This document shows positions 24,601 through 38,983 of a stretch of DNA of 64,000 nt, piece by piece. Below the pieces are notes generated by a model, which searched no databases, was not told the DNA's origin, and saw only the letters and a list, made by a program, of their open reading frames with translations. Positions within the stretch are counted from its first letter, which is position 1, and the number at the start of each line of letters is the position of its first letter. Both the position numbers and the translations under genes were made by a program. The stretch covers positions 2,919,001 to 2,983,000 of the forward strand of contig LR746277.1 of NCBI GenBank assembly GCA_902729315.2. Reading direction: 5' to 3'. Origin of the DNA: Spirodela intermedia. Taxonomy: Eukaryota; Streptophyta; Magnoliopsida; Alismatales; Araceae.

Positions 24601-27600
24601 GAAGCATATAGATTTAAGGAACACTACAGCTAGAGAAACGTGGTCAAGTCTTGATCTAAGTGAGCCCTTCGAAAATCGGATCAGGTTTCAAGCACTGAGG
24701 TATCAAGATGAGCCCATGGATTAAGAGAAACGATGTAATATAATTGAAGGAAAGAAAACCTACATGCCAAGGCTAACAATCTTTCGATTCCAGGCTACCA
24801 AAATTTCGCATATTTCACATAACGATCTTTCTGTTTGGCCACTAAGTTTTGTTCATCAATGAAAAACATAAATTCTGTGAACGTGTTCTGAATGAAATAA
24901 GAACTTACAGAGCTTGGAAAATGTACTGTGCTTCTGAAATCATGCTCCCAAAAAAAATACTGTTTTCTTTCTTAAGTAATCATGCCAATTAGTTACAAGC
25001 TATGCGAGACTAATGCACGAGTACCAAATCTTTTATATAGTCACTCGAAGTACCATGTGTCAAACATCACAAGTTCAGCATGCTTGTGCCATGTAATAAA
25101 CTAGCTTGTTTCGTGGGATGAAGGCAAGGATGGCATTGGCTACTGAATAAATGTGCAAACATGAGTCTTTTTTTATTGATGCAGAATTGATGATCATACC
25201 AATGATTTCAGAAAGATAAGAATGAATGGGGATAATTATTTTGCCTGCCTAGTATGAATGGAAAAACTATATTAAAAAAGCCCACTATGTTAGCCATTCA
25301 ACCCAGCACTGCAAACGTAAACATGTGCAAATTAATTCTCTTCCGAATGCATTCTTAATAATTGAATCACTGCTATGTAATTGAGTATCATGTTCAAACA
25401 TAACCATTAGCACATTGTTTCGAAACGCTGATTGGAAGTCAATTGCGAGCGTCAATCCAGTTTGAAATTGAACTGATCTGTGAACGTCTCCATTGCAGAG
25501 ACTTAATCACTCGTCTCCAAATGATGCGAAAGGACTAGATATCTAATGTTGACAGGTGATTCAGCTTTCACATGTCATTTAATAATAGAGGAGAACCTGA
25601 ACCATAAAGTCCTATGTGATTCCTCATTTTTTCGTCAGAGTTACGATGGCCATTGCCTACATACAACAGTCACACTGGTCACAACATTACCATTAGACCA
25701 CCACCACCATCCATCACTGGTCAACCCTGGGGATTTGATGGCAAATATGACAAGTTATTTCCTTCTCTTCCTTGCACAATAATCTCATCTTGCAACATGA
25801 GAAAGTTTGGGAGATCCTGTTCTCATATATGCCAAACAAGTGAGATAAAGATGCATGATAACAGTCAGTTTTATAAAGCAACACCTAATCAGTTTTACCA
25901 ATTCAAAGCCATGGAAATTACATTGTGTTGTGGAAAGCAAACAAATTAGATTCATTCACTGTTCTTTTGCTTCCTGTAGTCGAACTCTTTTCTGAAGCTA
26001 GATTCACAAAGAAGAGGTTGCAGGAGTTTTGTCAGCAAAGATGCCTTATGTTTATAAAAAATTAGAAAGAATCAATGTTATTATCTTCAGTTGCCAGTAA
26101 GTATGAAAGCTATTAAATTCATCTAATATTAAGTAACATAAGCGATTGCAATTTTCATGGCATAAGTTAGATTACAATGCGAAAACGTCAAGACACACAC
26201 TATAAAAAGTTGGTCTGCAAAACTTACGAGCGAACAGAGCCATATTGATGGAAAGAGAGATTCAGAAGATCTTCCATCAGAAGCACAAGGTACACTGAAG
26301 GAGATAGACTGCTATTTGAGCGAAATTTATGATAAGATGATTGTGAGGAGCGCCATATATTATGCATGTTTACTTTTTCAATTATCGCCCACCTTGGCCT
26401 GAAAACACGAAAAAAGAGATAAAGTCATGGAAAAGAATTAAAATGGCACACAACATTTCGACCATCAAATGAATCCCTCACCTTTTCTTTCCTCGGGCAG
26501 GAGAAGAAATGATGAAGTTGAATGGCGGCTCAACTGTGGAAGCTGATTCATACTTCCAAGAGTGGAGATGATTTGACCACTCTTCATACTCCGTACTTCC
26601 TATGTCAGAGAAAAAGGAGTATTTAAAATATAGAAGGCAATTTGACCAAAGAAGCAGTGATCCGTGAATCTGGTATAAAACCAGATGGTCCTACTCTAAT
26701 AAGGTGTCTCATTCTTACCAAAATTTCCGAGAGTATCCATTATACGGATGACAAGGATCAGAAGTATGCTATCATCTGATCTCTTATCCAATATGTACCT
26801 GCTCCACAGTAAACATCAATGAGAAAAAAATTATTTTGGAGGGAATATGATAAAATTATTGAATAACAAATCTTACTTGCAGGCTTCATGCATGACCTCT
26901 GAAGCTTTTTCCCTGAGTTCAGAACTCCCAACAGTCAAACCAGCAGCTCCAGCAATCAGAAAATTATCATATTCGTCATTGTTGATGATTTCTCCCTTTT
27001 CATTTGAGGAACGGAGGTCAGGCAAACATGACTGCACACCGCGTAATGAAGAATAAATACGCAGAAGAGTAACTTTTAGGTGCTCCTTTTCATTTCCTGC
27101 TCAGAAGAATGTTCAGGACACAGAAACAGAAATCAAGGCACACAGTAACATACTGCCTGATCAATAAATCAATTTTAGAAGAAGTAATTAGCTACGAAGA
27201 TGGTATATAAAAATTTCCAAGGACTAAAAAATTTCAAGGAAATGAATAAAAGTCAGATAAATCATTTACTTTCCTAGAACTAAACTATACCGCATATAAA
27301 TCAACCCAAATAAATACTTTGGCACGTGGATTATATTGGTTGAGCAGCAGAAACTAGAAACAGGTATTACTGATGACAAGTTTGATTATGTAGCTCTCAG
27401 TGATCCCAGAGTTCACCAATGAACTACATTGGCATGCCGTAGGGCATCAAACGATTTTGTGCAACAATGCAAGAATGGAATTAAGAATCTTGTAAAAATA
27501 TCTGACATGAATATGTGATAAAATTTTGAATCAGGTACATCACAAAAATCTTTAGCAGATATTTCGCCTCTCATATTAAAAATCAGCCCAAGGGGATGTC

Positions 27601-30600
27601 AACTTCATAAAAGCAACTAGCTTACAGCAAGCTAATTAAACATCAGAACTATTGCCAGCACTGGGCTAACATAATTAATTGCATTGACATTACTGGGATA
27701 CTGCCAGAAACCATCTTACCAGCTTCATAATGTATCTTTGTCTGACATATTCTTAAAAGGCTGTCCAAAGCAGATTGTAGATGCAGATCCAGGAGTTCAT
27801 TGGCAAATGATATTTCATCGGCAGAGGGAATATGCCACTTGGGAAGAAATTCAGGTCTCCCTGCTTCTATGGTTTTTGAGCAAATCCATTCTTCTAGACC
27901 AGTGACATCTGGATGGCGAGAGACACACCTGAAAGAAGGAAAGAATGAGATGGCCAAACGAAGAATCTACAAAGGTCTTCAAACTGGAGTACACTGTTGA
28001 GTTCGAGCTTCTGCTTTACACGTAGGTGATGTTTCAGGCTGTTGAGTTCGAGCTGAAGGAATAGGTGCATGGCAGAAAGGAAAATGCTTATACATCCAAT
28101 GCTTATTGAAGCCAGAGTTTAAGAGATGAAAATTGTTTCATGTATGACGAAACCTATTTGCTGTTCAAATGCTCTTTATACTAATTGAGAAGAATACAAG
28201 GGCATGTCTGTTAACTAAATAAGGGTGTTAATAGACACGGGAAAAACACGTACTTGTGCTGCTCAATTGGATAATAAAAGACAAGGCTTCCAAGGAGGGA
28301 ACGAAGTAGATGATCACCAGCTCCATAAACCTATTTTTCACAAAATAATACATTTTTCATCAAAAAACTAATGTCTGCATAAGACTACATCAATGTACTT
28401 AATGATTAACAAAGGAAAACAATTCAAAGAGTGTAATTCAAAAACCTTCCAAGAGTGAGCATTGAATGCAGATGCAACTGCTCTTTTCAATTCCTCTCTA
28501 TAATGGAGTAGAACAGGACCTCCATAACAGATCGCTGCAGACAATACCTTAAGTTGGTACTCCAGAGTTGTTTCTAAAGCTGGAGAGGGGGTAGCCTGCA
28601 AATTGGTTTTTGATGTCAAATAAAACAGAAGACAGAAAATGTAAACCACAGCTACATTCTTGTTCTGAAGAAAACCTTGGTTGAAAATGATGTACTGGAA
28701 GATCCGTTTTCACCAAATCCAGAAGCAGGGAATTCTTTCAAAGAGTCAATGATAGAGATTAGAAGCGGTTTAATAATATAGACACCGGCGTCAACTGGAT
28801 TAGAATAAAGGCAAGTACAACAAAGAAGCCCGATTTCAGAGACAGCTCCAGGAAGAATATTTGTATTCACAAATTTGGAAATCTTCTTCAACGACTGCAC
28901 GATAAAGAAAAGATTTACTCAACATGATCGTGATAGAATAGAAGAATACAATGACAAATAGACTGGGTGTTCTAGAAAAGTGAACCCGATTTAATAGAGG
29001 CTTTGACAATTTCCCAAGCAAGATTTCCAGCATACAAAAATAATAAGAACTATCATCAAGAAGAAAAGTTTCAGATGTGTTTGAAACGTTCATTCCTTCA
29101 TTCCTGTGTAAATCATAGAATATAAATTACAACCAGATCAGGCTTCAGAAAAGAAAAAAAGAAAAAAGTGATCAGATGACTTACACAGTGCTACTTGGTT
29201 CCAAATGTTGAAGAAGAGAAAATAAACGATCAAAAAATTCATCAAGCCATTCAGAGAAGCTAATGTTCTGTAGCACTGCAGGCATATTTTCATTATCATT
29301 TATCTCAGCCAACTGCAAATACAGCACGGATACATTAGATAAAAAAGTGCGACCCTACAGGAAATTTTCCATAAATTTAACTTCCAGACTTACATTGGAG
29401 AATATAGATGCTATCAATTGCATTGTTGCCAAGGTTTTTGGCGGATCATTTGCATCCAAGCCAAGCAAGGCATTGGATAGACATATTATTAAGAGATTAG
29501 AGGTAGATGGGTTATCACTCAGAGAAAGTGGATCTGCTAGTGATGCCAGAAGGGGTCGTACAGTAAATGCTACAGATGTTATGGCAGCCTTCAGTTGGTG
29601 CGTTGCTGTCACCTAATTGGAATTGACAATATGCGATGTCAATAGAATGGCGCGAAGACAAGGACACTATATATTAGATTAAAGATGGAAGGAAAAACGA
29701 ACAAGATAGTGATCGAAAAAATTACTCACCGTCTCCAAAGCAAGGTGGAAGCGAGATGCAATAAATGGAAGCACCAGTGAAGGCTCTACATACGATAAAG
29801 TCGAAATGGTAGCAGCAACAGTTTCAGCGAGAGGGTTATTTTTACTGTACTGACCGCGATCAATTATCTTCAGAATCATCTTAACAAAAGAAACTCGTTC
29901 TGATTTCCCCAGAGAAAATTCAGCCACAGTGACATCATTTATCTTGCTGAAAGGCAACATTAAGATTAGAGACACATTGTAGAGTTGGATTAGTTCACCG
30001 GGCAGTTATGTAGAGAAAATTCTCACAGTTGTTCACGATGCAGTCGTTTCTGGAATGAAATCGTCAAGTGCCTGAGGAAGCGCTCCAATGAGTAAGTCCA
30101 GCGGCCCCCATTCGACGGATGGTAATATCTAAGCCATTAAACGACATCAGAAATGAGAGAATATGATGAATGGTACACAGCATCAGAAACTATTGGTCAT
30201 AGAGAGAAAACTAACTGTTCCAAGATATTTGTCAATTTCTCAAAGTACAGTTGTGCTGAATTCCCAGGCTTCAAAAGATGAATCTGAAAAGTTAAAGAGA
30301 TGATAAACTATAACTTCTGGGTGGCTTTTCACTCAAATTAGGAGCAATCGTATTTTAAAACAAAATACAACATCAAACTTACAATTGCATTTGCGACAGA
30401 TTTTGCAGGAATATTAGTTTTCTCGTTAAATAAGTAACGTATATTTGGAGGGACGTCCAAAGAGTAAGGATGTGAACCACTGCGACTAGATATTGGAACC
30501 TGAAAAAGTGGAAGAAGTACGGTCAAAATGGAAGAGACTGCATCCAAGTACCACATGGAATAATCAAAACAGACCTGCTATAAAAGCACAAGCAAGAATT

Positions 30601-33600
30601 ATAAAACATGCGAATCTTCACAACAAATGAGGACACATAAGATATACAGATAAACATACACAAATGTCCATGTACGTTTAAATGTAAATGAAACGGAATG
30701 GATTACATCCACAAGGTGAAAAGACCGCATTCATTTCCTCAGACAATCTTAAATGGTCGGCTAACTAATTTATAGAAGGTTATAGCATCATATTAAAATC
30801 TCGGAATGGAAGGATCTGTGCGTATAAGAGCATGCATCATTAGCTCAGCTGTGGGAACAGACGAGTGTACCAATAAAGAATGCTCCAAAAGTTAACAACC
30901 AAGAAGAAGAGGGCAATTTATATCATAGTTAATGAGAAAGCCTGTATCTAAGACACAAGGAGATCACCAACAAGGTTATCCAGAGGATAGAGGCAAGTAC
31001 AACAGAATGCATCAAATGCTGAAAGACTAGAAAATAAATGTATCGGTAGTCTATAAGATAAAAAGAGTTCCGGCTATGACAAAAGGAAAAATCACCTATA
31101 GCACAGACTTCACATCCAAGAGACAAAAACGAAAGAAATTCCTTGACGGAAAAACTGATTCATGATGAGAATAATCCACATACATATAATAACAAAAAAA
31201 ACTACAACCCTACATTATACAAGAGAAATTTTCTAGTAGCCATAGGACTTCATAGACCAACAAGGGCAAGCATCAATAAACAATGAACTAACAATATTAG
31301 CAAGTAAAATTAGAAACAGGGATTTGAGATCCAAGTTGAGATGCCCAGGTTCTCGGCAACAAAAAAAATATATAAGACCATGAGTGTAGCATAAACACCT
31401 AATGAAAACGTAAGTTCTGATGCAACACCAACACTAAGCATTTGGCAAAACTGATTCTATAAGATAGAACAGGAGATGAAAGAAATCAGGTTTGTCGTAA
31501 TGGAAAATGTTCCTCACCTCAAACAAATTCAAATATTTGGTAAAAAGTGCTGACATGAACTCCTCCCAGTCAAGTGATTTATGGTGTCTGATGCAACGAG
31601 CAAAAACTGAAGCCCATTGGACATCCCAAAATTGACAATTTGGAACCAACTCCCACAGATCAATGCACTCTTTAATCCATTCACTGAAATGCAAAAGTTG
31701 TAATGAAATGAGGTGAATATAAAAACAGCGATCTTCAAGAAAAAAAAATTCAGAGAGCCTTTGCTTAATACTTGGTAAAGAAGTCCTTGTTCTCCAAGTT
31801 CATGGGAAGAAACAGTTTGACAAAGCCAGAAACCTCAAAGACTGAATTATGCCAGGGATTTTCCAGTCCAGGTCTGCAAATTAGTTCAGAAATAGACATA
31901 ACATAGTTAGCCAAACTCCAAATGGATGGCAACGTGATATTTAAATATTTGACGGCAATTAGTCTTAACGGAATTAGACGAAATTTCACAAAGCGCAATT
32001 TATTTGGAAACCATACATTTGCTCTCCTCATGTATACCCAAATATTTTGCCGAAAATTATCTTTTCTCTACAACTAAAGCTCCCCATTGTCTTAGAATTT
32101 CTCAGTTCTGGGAAGACAAAATGCCTCAGCCAAGTTCAAAACGTTCAGATGTGCACTTATAAGAGATGATAGTCAGGGCATTCACAATGTATGTGCCCCC
32201 TTCGCTGGTCTTTCTAATAGAGATTTACACGTGGAATTCCCTTGTCCACATCGGCAGTTTTTTTTCCTCCAGAACAAGCTGAATGCCATACTTCAAAGGT
32301 AGAGGAAGAGTTTGCAGCATTCATCGACTTCTGCAGCTAAAATCTCTGCTGATCTGAAGTCGAAATTTAAAGGAACTGTTACCTACTTTATGGACCTCTT
32401 CTTCATCTTTCAAGATCTGATGTAGTGGAGGAAACTTAGCTTCTACAGGTTAGACAGAACATCATTGATCCTCTCTAAATCTGAAAGCTCCCTTCCCAAA
32501 TGAAACAAGATTGGGCATTCCCAAAAAAACATCTTTATTCAGAATGATTCCTCAAATATAACGAATAGAAAACCTAACATGTGGGAAAATACATCATTCT
32601 CGGCTGTTTACAACTGCAAATATCACAGATAATGAGAACATTTTTAACAGATACATGGTGTAACATTATTAATCATCATTTAGTTTTGTTTTTCATTGTG
32701 TAGAGTTGTTGCAGTGTCCCTTTTTTCTTTAAATTTGTCTTAAATAGTTTGGAATATATTAGGAAACTTTCAAGGAAACAAATTCACTCCGAAACGAGAG
32801 TTCCACGGTTATTATTTGCATTTATGTTAAGGTTGTGACCAGGGTAAGCTTAGCTTCTGGAAAGATGCAAGGTGTGATGTTACGGTGTGAAGAGTCCCAT
32901 GATCCCAAAACAGCATCACCAGCCCCACTAGAGACCCAATTTCCAATGGATCAAGCTCGGGAATATGCAGAAACGGAACCAAACAACCACATAATTCCAT
33001 AATCATGTAACCAGACAAGTTTGTGTTCCTATGATAGAGTATTGAGATTCTTCCTCAGAGTAATCTGCCAACACTGGATAATAATAGGCCTAAAGCTACA
33101 AAGACATATTTCTACACCACTGAAATTGGGATGATTATATTTTCACTTTTTTCATTTTTTCATTTTTTTTAAATTAGAAATAAAAAAATTAGTATACTTA
33201 GAGTATGCCTGAAAAAGGAGACCAGCTTGATTCAACAACAAAAACGAAGATCACCAACATTCCAAAACTTCCAAGTCATTGATGATTACCAATCGTCTGG
33301 ATTTTTGAAGTTCAAGTCGGTTCATTAACATTTCTTCATGTACTGTTTCCAGTTTTTCAGAAAAGCTGAGCAAGGGTGATAAAGTTTATGCCTGTGTCAA
33401 AGGTTTCTTGTGACATAGCTTAACTTAGGTCAATTAATTTATTTTTTAAATTTGATAACACACTAGTAGGAATAAGTTAACTTACTAGTAGGAATAAGTT
33501 AAGTAGGCTATGTTCCCACCGTTAGACCTTTTAGTCGAATAGGCTGACTTTACCCAAGTCTATACCTACCTGGGCCTCACGTCATTCACTCAGCCATCTA

Positions 33601-36600
33601 AGGTTATCAGACTTGGATCGCTGGGTATATCTCTGATAAATTTTGACAACTCAGCCTATTCTAGTTCCAACTGTTTATCAAACCACTAGTAAGTGACTTG
33701 ATTTAGCCACTCAAAATCAGCCTCTTTGGCACTAAGTCATGAAAATCACCAAGGACAAGACCACTTATTTTTGGAGATTTTTCACATTTGGGCTACAAAA
33801 AGGATTCAAACGATCACTTGAAGCTTGCATAAGTCAAAATCACTACCCATACAACAAAAATATTTTCCAGCGTGGATTCGAGTTAAAAATGGGAATGCAA
33901 GCTAATCAAAATCATTAAAACGTTCCAAATGAGCCCAAACGATAAAGGCAGGTAGCTAAGGGCAATGACCAATGTCAAACAGATACAAACAGCACAGAAT
34001 CAAGTTTAAGGAAAGTATTTTCGCCATTCTTCATGCCAAATAACACTCAGGGAATACATGAACGCACAATCACAGAACAAAGGAAAGCAACATTGTACAT
34101 AAGATAAGCCACAGATGATACCTGAACTCCGACCATATCTCAGAAGCAGAACCTGATGGGAAGAACTTTCGACAATTTTGAACCAGGGAAGTCAAGGTCT
34201 CAAAATGCCGTTGTCTCAGTCTCCATCCCTCTGGACCTGTATTTCTATCAAGAAATGCAAGTTGAGTGCGTGTGTATAAAAATTACAGTCATTTACACCT
34301 CAAAGGATACGCCAAAAAACCTATATAGCTCCCTCCAGATAATTCTCAGTAAAAAACATAGGTAATAATAAATTCAAAAGAAACAGCAAAACTGAACTAG
34401 TAATAAGGAAAACCCGGTGCAAAGGGGAGTAACTAAGCAATGTGATTAATATGGAATGAGGCCAATAAGAACCACAGGCAATCCTTTCAAAGGGTATGGT
34501 GGCATTTATACTTAGTGAATATTCGACGAGTAGTAAATCAACAGCCGAATTTCCAAATAGATTGGGTGAAGCTCTAAAATTCACCACCAACAAGTAGTTT
34601 AAACATTTAAGAATCGATAATGACCAAATTGAATACTGCTATCAAGTGCACAAATTCGTGCCCACATTGAGTGGACAAAAAGATTACCAAGTCCACATGA
34701 TGATCCTTTTTGTCTCTCACCTAACAGGCCATGTCCAACACCGGAGGACTAACATTGCCAAATCATAACAAAGTTTAGTTCATTTTTTAAACTCAAGGTT
34801 AGGAGCTATCCCTTCCCAACCCTGTGAAAGAGCAACCTTCCTCCAATTAGAGTACAAGCTTGCCAAAGATTCCCCCTAAATCTATTTGAGGGGATTTTAA
34901 AGAATCATTGATCTTAAAGCTAACAAGCAACATTATTTGAAACTATTCAACAAATTATGGTTACCTCCAAACACGCTGTGCAAACTAGGAACAGTCTGAA
35001 GTCCCACAAAGGCATGGAAGAAGACAAAATGTGTTTCCCTGGAGTAGGATTTTAAAGGTAGCCCAGACTATAGTGACTTGTCGTTTCTCGAGCTTATAAG
35101 ATAGATGAGAGTACAAGTTGCTCAAATTCGATGATCGGGAATTTATAAAGATTCTCTTTAATTTTTTAGAAGTGAACATCCTCTTCTTTAAACCATCAGC
35201 AACCTCTGGGATATTTTTAGAACGTTTTACGAAAAAGAAACCCGTTGACAGAGTATAACTAAGGCTTAGGATGCTGGTTAGTTTCCTACTGTCGGTCAGC
35301 TTCCTTATTTTCTCAGTTTCCTATTGTCGGTCAGTTTCCTAATTTGGTTGAGTATCCTATAAATCTTGGGATTCAGCGAAGGCAGCTTCCCTTTTTTTGA
35401 GGCCAGGATTATTCCATATAACCAGCAATTGTTTATGAATTGACATGACAGAAAAATTTCCCCACTGTTAGTCTTGTTTGGTTTGCATCAGAATGCAATC
35501 CGACAAAAGGCTTCCCATCGAGGAGTCTTTCATGACATCAAATTCTCATTACGTTCTAAAATTACGCTTATGTATTTTAAGAATGTTGCAGGGATTAAAC
35601 GTGAATTTCATTTTTTCCTGGAAGGTGGTCGACAGGCCACAGTTCATTTGAAGAGATATTAAAATAAAAGCGTCATTAAACATATTAGCAGCTTATATAC
35701 ACGGAACCATCACACAACACAAAACAACCCCTGAATATATGCTCCAGTGAATCAGAATGCAGTCGTATCAAAGGTGACTCAAGGGATTTTCCTACCTCGA
35801 AGCAACCAAATTATATTGAACTCTCCGAACATTAATTTATAGTTAGCTGCTTGCTGGTCCGTTGGAGTTATTACGGGCAGCCTCAAATAATACATAACAG
35901 GCTATAATCTTATTTCAGAAACAACTGCCAGTCCAAACCACCCCAATAGTTCCACAACACATGGACATTTAAAAAAAACTCTGATCTGGAACTGAACAGA
36001 ATAATATCACATATATTTATAAATAACAGAAAATAATTATGCATGTAATAATAATTGAACTCATGTTACAAAAAGACAGTCCAGGATGCATAGCAGGAAA
36101 AACAAAAGCAATTTTATTACCGTTAGCTTGTTCATCTAATGGGTCCTAGTTGGACCTAAAATGGGTCCTTGTTCATACAACAGACTGGCCCAAGCAGGAG
36201 ACATTGGCATGATTAACCATGGCAAACTTAAAAAGGATAAGGGCAACAATAAAAGACCGATGCTTATGCACCTGGAAAGGATGAGACTACTATGGAACGT
36301 TCCATGCAAATCCTGTTTTATCTAGGCCCATGTTTGGTGTCTACGCACTGTTTTGATGTGGGATGTGTAGACCCGACACTGACCAACTAAGTCATGACAT
36401 TTTCTAGGCTTAGATTGCCCTTTCAAAGCTGAAGATTATTAAGAACACTTGATTTACCGCCTGATGAAGTGCTATCTCGTTTTCAGCTGGAAGAACATAT
36501 ATTAACACTCCATGCATTACCCTGATTACTTTTATACGAGGACCTTGAACCTAATAGTGAAATCTCATAAACAAAGAAACAAATGATAATCTGCTTCGAT

Positions 36601-38945
36601 AAAAAAAGTATTTACACATTTTGGTATTGAACTGAATTGATTCAAAAACTAGGAACCCACCTTTTGAAGTGTGTATGCATCAGCATATCATAGAAAGGTC
36701 TCCATTGAACTTCTAACGATAACTTCTTACTAAACTTCTTCAGTAATCTGAATAAAATGCCTCCCCATCTAACCTAATCAGCAATAGTCAAATTCAACGT
36801 CATCATAAAAATCAAAAACTTCAAGAGATCAAAAATAACTAACATAATGTATAAAAAAAATTCTCAATACCTGAGCATAAAGTTTGTTCTGTGATGCATG
36901 AAATACTTCTAAACCTACTTCCACAAGGGCTTTCACATCTATGATAGAGACTTCACTTTTGGCTTTGATATAACTGCACAAAATTATATAGAAAAGCGCA
37001 TTAATTGCCAATTTAAAAAAACAATGGAAAAAATTACAATAATTTTGAATGAGAGAAAAAGCGAAATAAAAGCCTGTACTTGAAGACAACAGTCTTCGTT
37101 CACATAAAGGACGAAGAAACTAGCTGATTAAGAAATTAAAAAAAATTCATGGGATACATAAATAAATCGTCATACAACTGCCAGAGAGACAGAAGAAGGC
37201 ACCCGAAAATTCACGATAAATAAATAAAAAATGGCCACTCCTTCCAAAAACGTAAATACATGATCCCATTTGAGACCAACCCGTATATCATCAGTATGCC
37301 CTACCATCTACCATTTTAAAATTCAACATGAAAATTTTCATATTTTCTTCATTTCCTCCACTCAAGTTTTTTTGATCTTTGCATTCACATTTAGAACACT
37401 CGAAAAAAAAATGGCCAGAACATAGTCTATGACTTATGTAAAATGTGTTTTTGAGGTATGGTAACATAGCATCAGACAAAAAAAATCCAATAAACAGAAC
37501 TAAGAAATTAATAGAATAAATAAATTCTCAGATAGAAGTAGAAGCCCTAAGAAATTTCCGAATAAAAAATATAAGGTACCTCTTTCGGACATGTTCAATG
37601 ACAACAATTTGCCAAGGGGTTAGATCCAGATTCCTCTCCAAATAAGGTACCCAGAAAATGGAATAAATATCAGCCATATTAATTGTCCAATAATGAGATT
37701 CGTCCATATGGTAGTATTATCACTCAACAAAGAGTCATCAGCCCTGACCAATGATAAACCGATTACATCACCGTCATCATTAAAATAAGGTATGAAAGTC
37801 AGCCTTGACTTGTCGATTTTTCTTGTTTTCTACCATGATGCTTAAAGTGCTGGCAATAGCAGACTCCATTTTCCCTCATCTTAAGGTCCATATGCTTCTT
37901 TTTTTCATCGGATCCAAGATATCTTCCAACTAAATCCATCAAACTTCATGAATTCTAGCGGCCATATGAAGATAATATTTGGATGCCAAGTCTCATTAAC
38001 ACTTGACTACATTTCAGATGACTGCTTTATAATTGCCCAAAAATAATAACCATGAAAGTTTTTACACTCCAATTTTCAACTACATTTAGGCTTTCACTTG
38101 GATTTCCCCTATATTCTAGGAATTGTATCATGTTTTCACTAATAAGATAATTCTTAAGAATGAATAAATATGATAGGAAAAAATAAACGTCAACATCCAT
38201 GAATGTTCCAGAAACATAGAAATCTTTCATCAACTGTGAAGAATATCAACCACTGCACTTTTTTGCACTTCTCCGAAAAGCAGTAAACTAGTGCGGAGAA
38301 GAGGGACCAATGAAATTAACACTGACTCATAAAATCTCCACATTTTTGCCTAACTAATGAGCCACTCGGACAGCAAAATTCTGACGAATGCTTTGGCACC
38401 AACTTCAGCAAATTGGAGCAATTAGAAATAACCCCAGAAAGGAAGCCGTTATAGCAGAGAAAAAACAAAGTTTAGCAGCCTGTGTCATAAAATATTAGAA
38501 AACAGAAAGCGTGTTTCACACTCTATCTCGTACACACAAAATGATTGAAAGCGAAACTCGTAAATGCCTCGAATTCTGAACTTAAAAGCATCAGCCTAAT
38601 CAACTGAATTGGTGCAAACCCTAAACTTAATCCAAAAAAATTTTACACAGAAAGAAATATTAGCGAGGAGCGCCCGAAAATGTAAAGCTATCAACGAAAT
38701 TAGCTCCAAAGAAAACGGATGAACAAGAGGGCTCACAGCTGAATGATGGAGATCCACTTGAGAGTAGAGTAGACGCTCTCAGGATCGTCGGGCCGCCACG
38801 AATCCTTCACTGAGTTGACGACAGACGTGAACGCCTCCTTCTCCCTCTTGGTTTCCTCCGCCACCGCGGGGGGGAGCCACGCGTTGAACAGATGAATCTT
38901 TCCATTTCCTCTCTCCCAGTCCTCTGCCGCTTCCTCCACCTGCAT
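12662..38945 (-). CDS. PA200: Proteasome activator subunit 4 (PA200/PSME4/Blm10 family), 35 exons, 1816 aa
   Basis: PA200 is an ATP-independent HEAT-repeat cap of the 20S proteasome; its C-terminal tail docks into the alpha ring. Family assignment is from residues recognised along the whole length: NAWLPPAVAEETK in exon 1, QNKLYAQ, NPWHNS, YVEPSLVLPF, SNALLGLDANDPPKTLATMQ, EFSASWPRTPSWVSL, IPEWAACVRYAVTGKGK and FRRTHADTW. Coding exons, in transcript order: 38945-38737, 36973-36871, 36773-36661, 34244-34122, 31873-31772, 31683-31518, 30499-30383, 30283-30216, 30128-30027, 29946-29730, 29612-29394, 29312-29185, 29103-28986, 28894-28676, 28595-28446, 28330-28254, 27928-27720, 27096-26877, 26798-26719, 26599-26482, 26398-26228, 23894-23726, 23647-23604, 23500-23458, 23375-23230, 23100-23006, 22823-21934, 20409-20140, 20050-19955, 19558-19380, 15320-15245, 14620-14496, 14197-14105, 12978-12825, 12703-12662. 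The phases join to 5451 bp with no stop. The start is the first ATG, about 20 residues before the conserved core. The C-terminus SSSSSYFA resembles the HbYX docking tail. The gene looks intact. Confidence 0.97.
12704..12824 (-). other. PA200: GC-AG intron before the last PA200 exon
   Basis: Exon 34 ends CTGGAG and the next bases are gcatgg, so the donor is GC, not GT. The acceptor is ttttcag just before GTCTTGGCG at 12703. Joining at this GC-AG pair keeps phase 0 and gives EEQLE followed by VLADASSSSSYFA, the expected family ending. No GT donor nearby gives an in-frame join. If the intron is retained, translation runs into AWPSKSFALMSLLIIN and stops at 12774-12776. The 121-bp intron contains an AT-rich simple repeat (12751-12792). 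Confidence 0.85.
12751..12792. repeat. AT-rich simple repeat (ATA/TTAA)
   Basis: A run of AAT and TTAA units lies within the GC-AG intron of PA200. It supplies the stop codon used if that intron is retained. Confidence 0.9.
16020..18650 (+). mobile_element. Decayed Ty1/copia polyprotein in the largest PA200 intron
   Basis: On the plus strand, antisense to PA200, copia domains appear in order with stops and frame changes. The integrase region is near 16100-16270, with RWFVTFIDDCT and NQFGINVKRFRSDNAKHYF. A VFGC...KLDPRTLKC-like block lies near 16540-16615. The RT region is near 17370-17550, with SPIAKMNTVKILLSLAANN and QFDVMNRFLYGELEEE, and GTFISLQRYI near 17865. RNase H-like DANYAG is near 18200. 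The polyprotein C-terminus is at 18460-18650, with TKHIEIDQHFIKKKLE and then KLGMNDIHYPSRGEV. A purine-rich run followed by tgtcaggata at about 18649 may mark the start of a 3' LTR ending near 18924. No matching 5' LTR was found. The element is a pseudogene. Confidence 0.9.
33462..33503. repeat. Short tandem duplication, about 21 bp
   Basis: The phrase actagtaggaataagttaa occurs twice in tandem within PA200 intron 4. No function is apparent. Confidence 0.8.
35279..35347. repeat. Short tandem repeat, about 40-bp unit
   Basis: Two imperfect copies of gtttcctaytgtcggtcag lie in PA200 intron 3. No function is apparent. Confidence 0.7.
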
Positions 38946-38983
38946 CTTCGTCTCCTCTCCTCACTTCCTCCAGCTTCCCTCCT

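Noticed and set aside
34122-34236. Alternative acceptor aatacag for PA200 exon 4
   Set aside because: It breaks the reading phase with exon 3. The upstream acceptor cttgatag at 34245 gives the in-frame HFKRNTGPEGW that fits the family.
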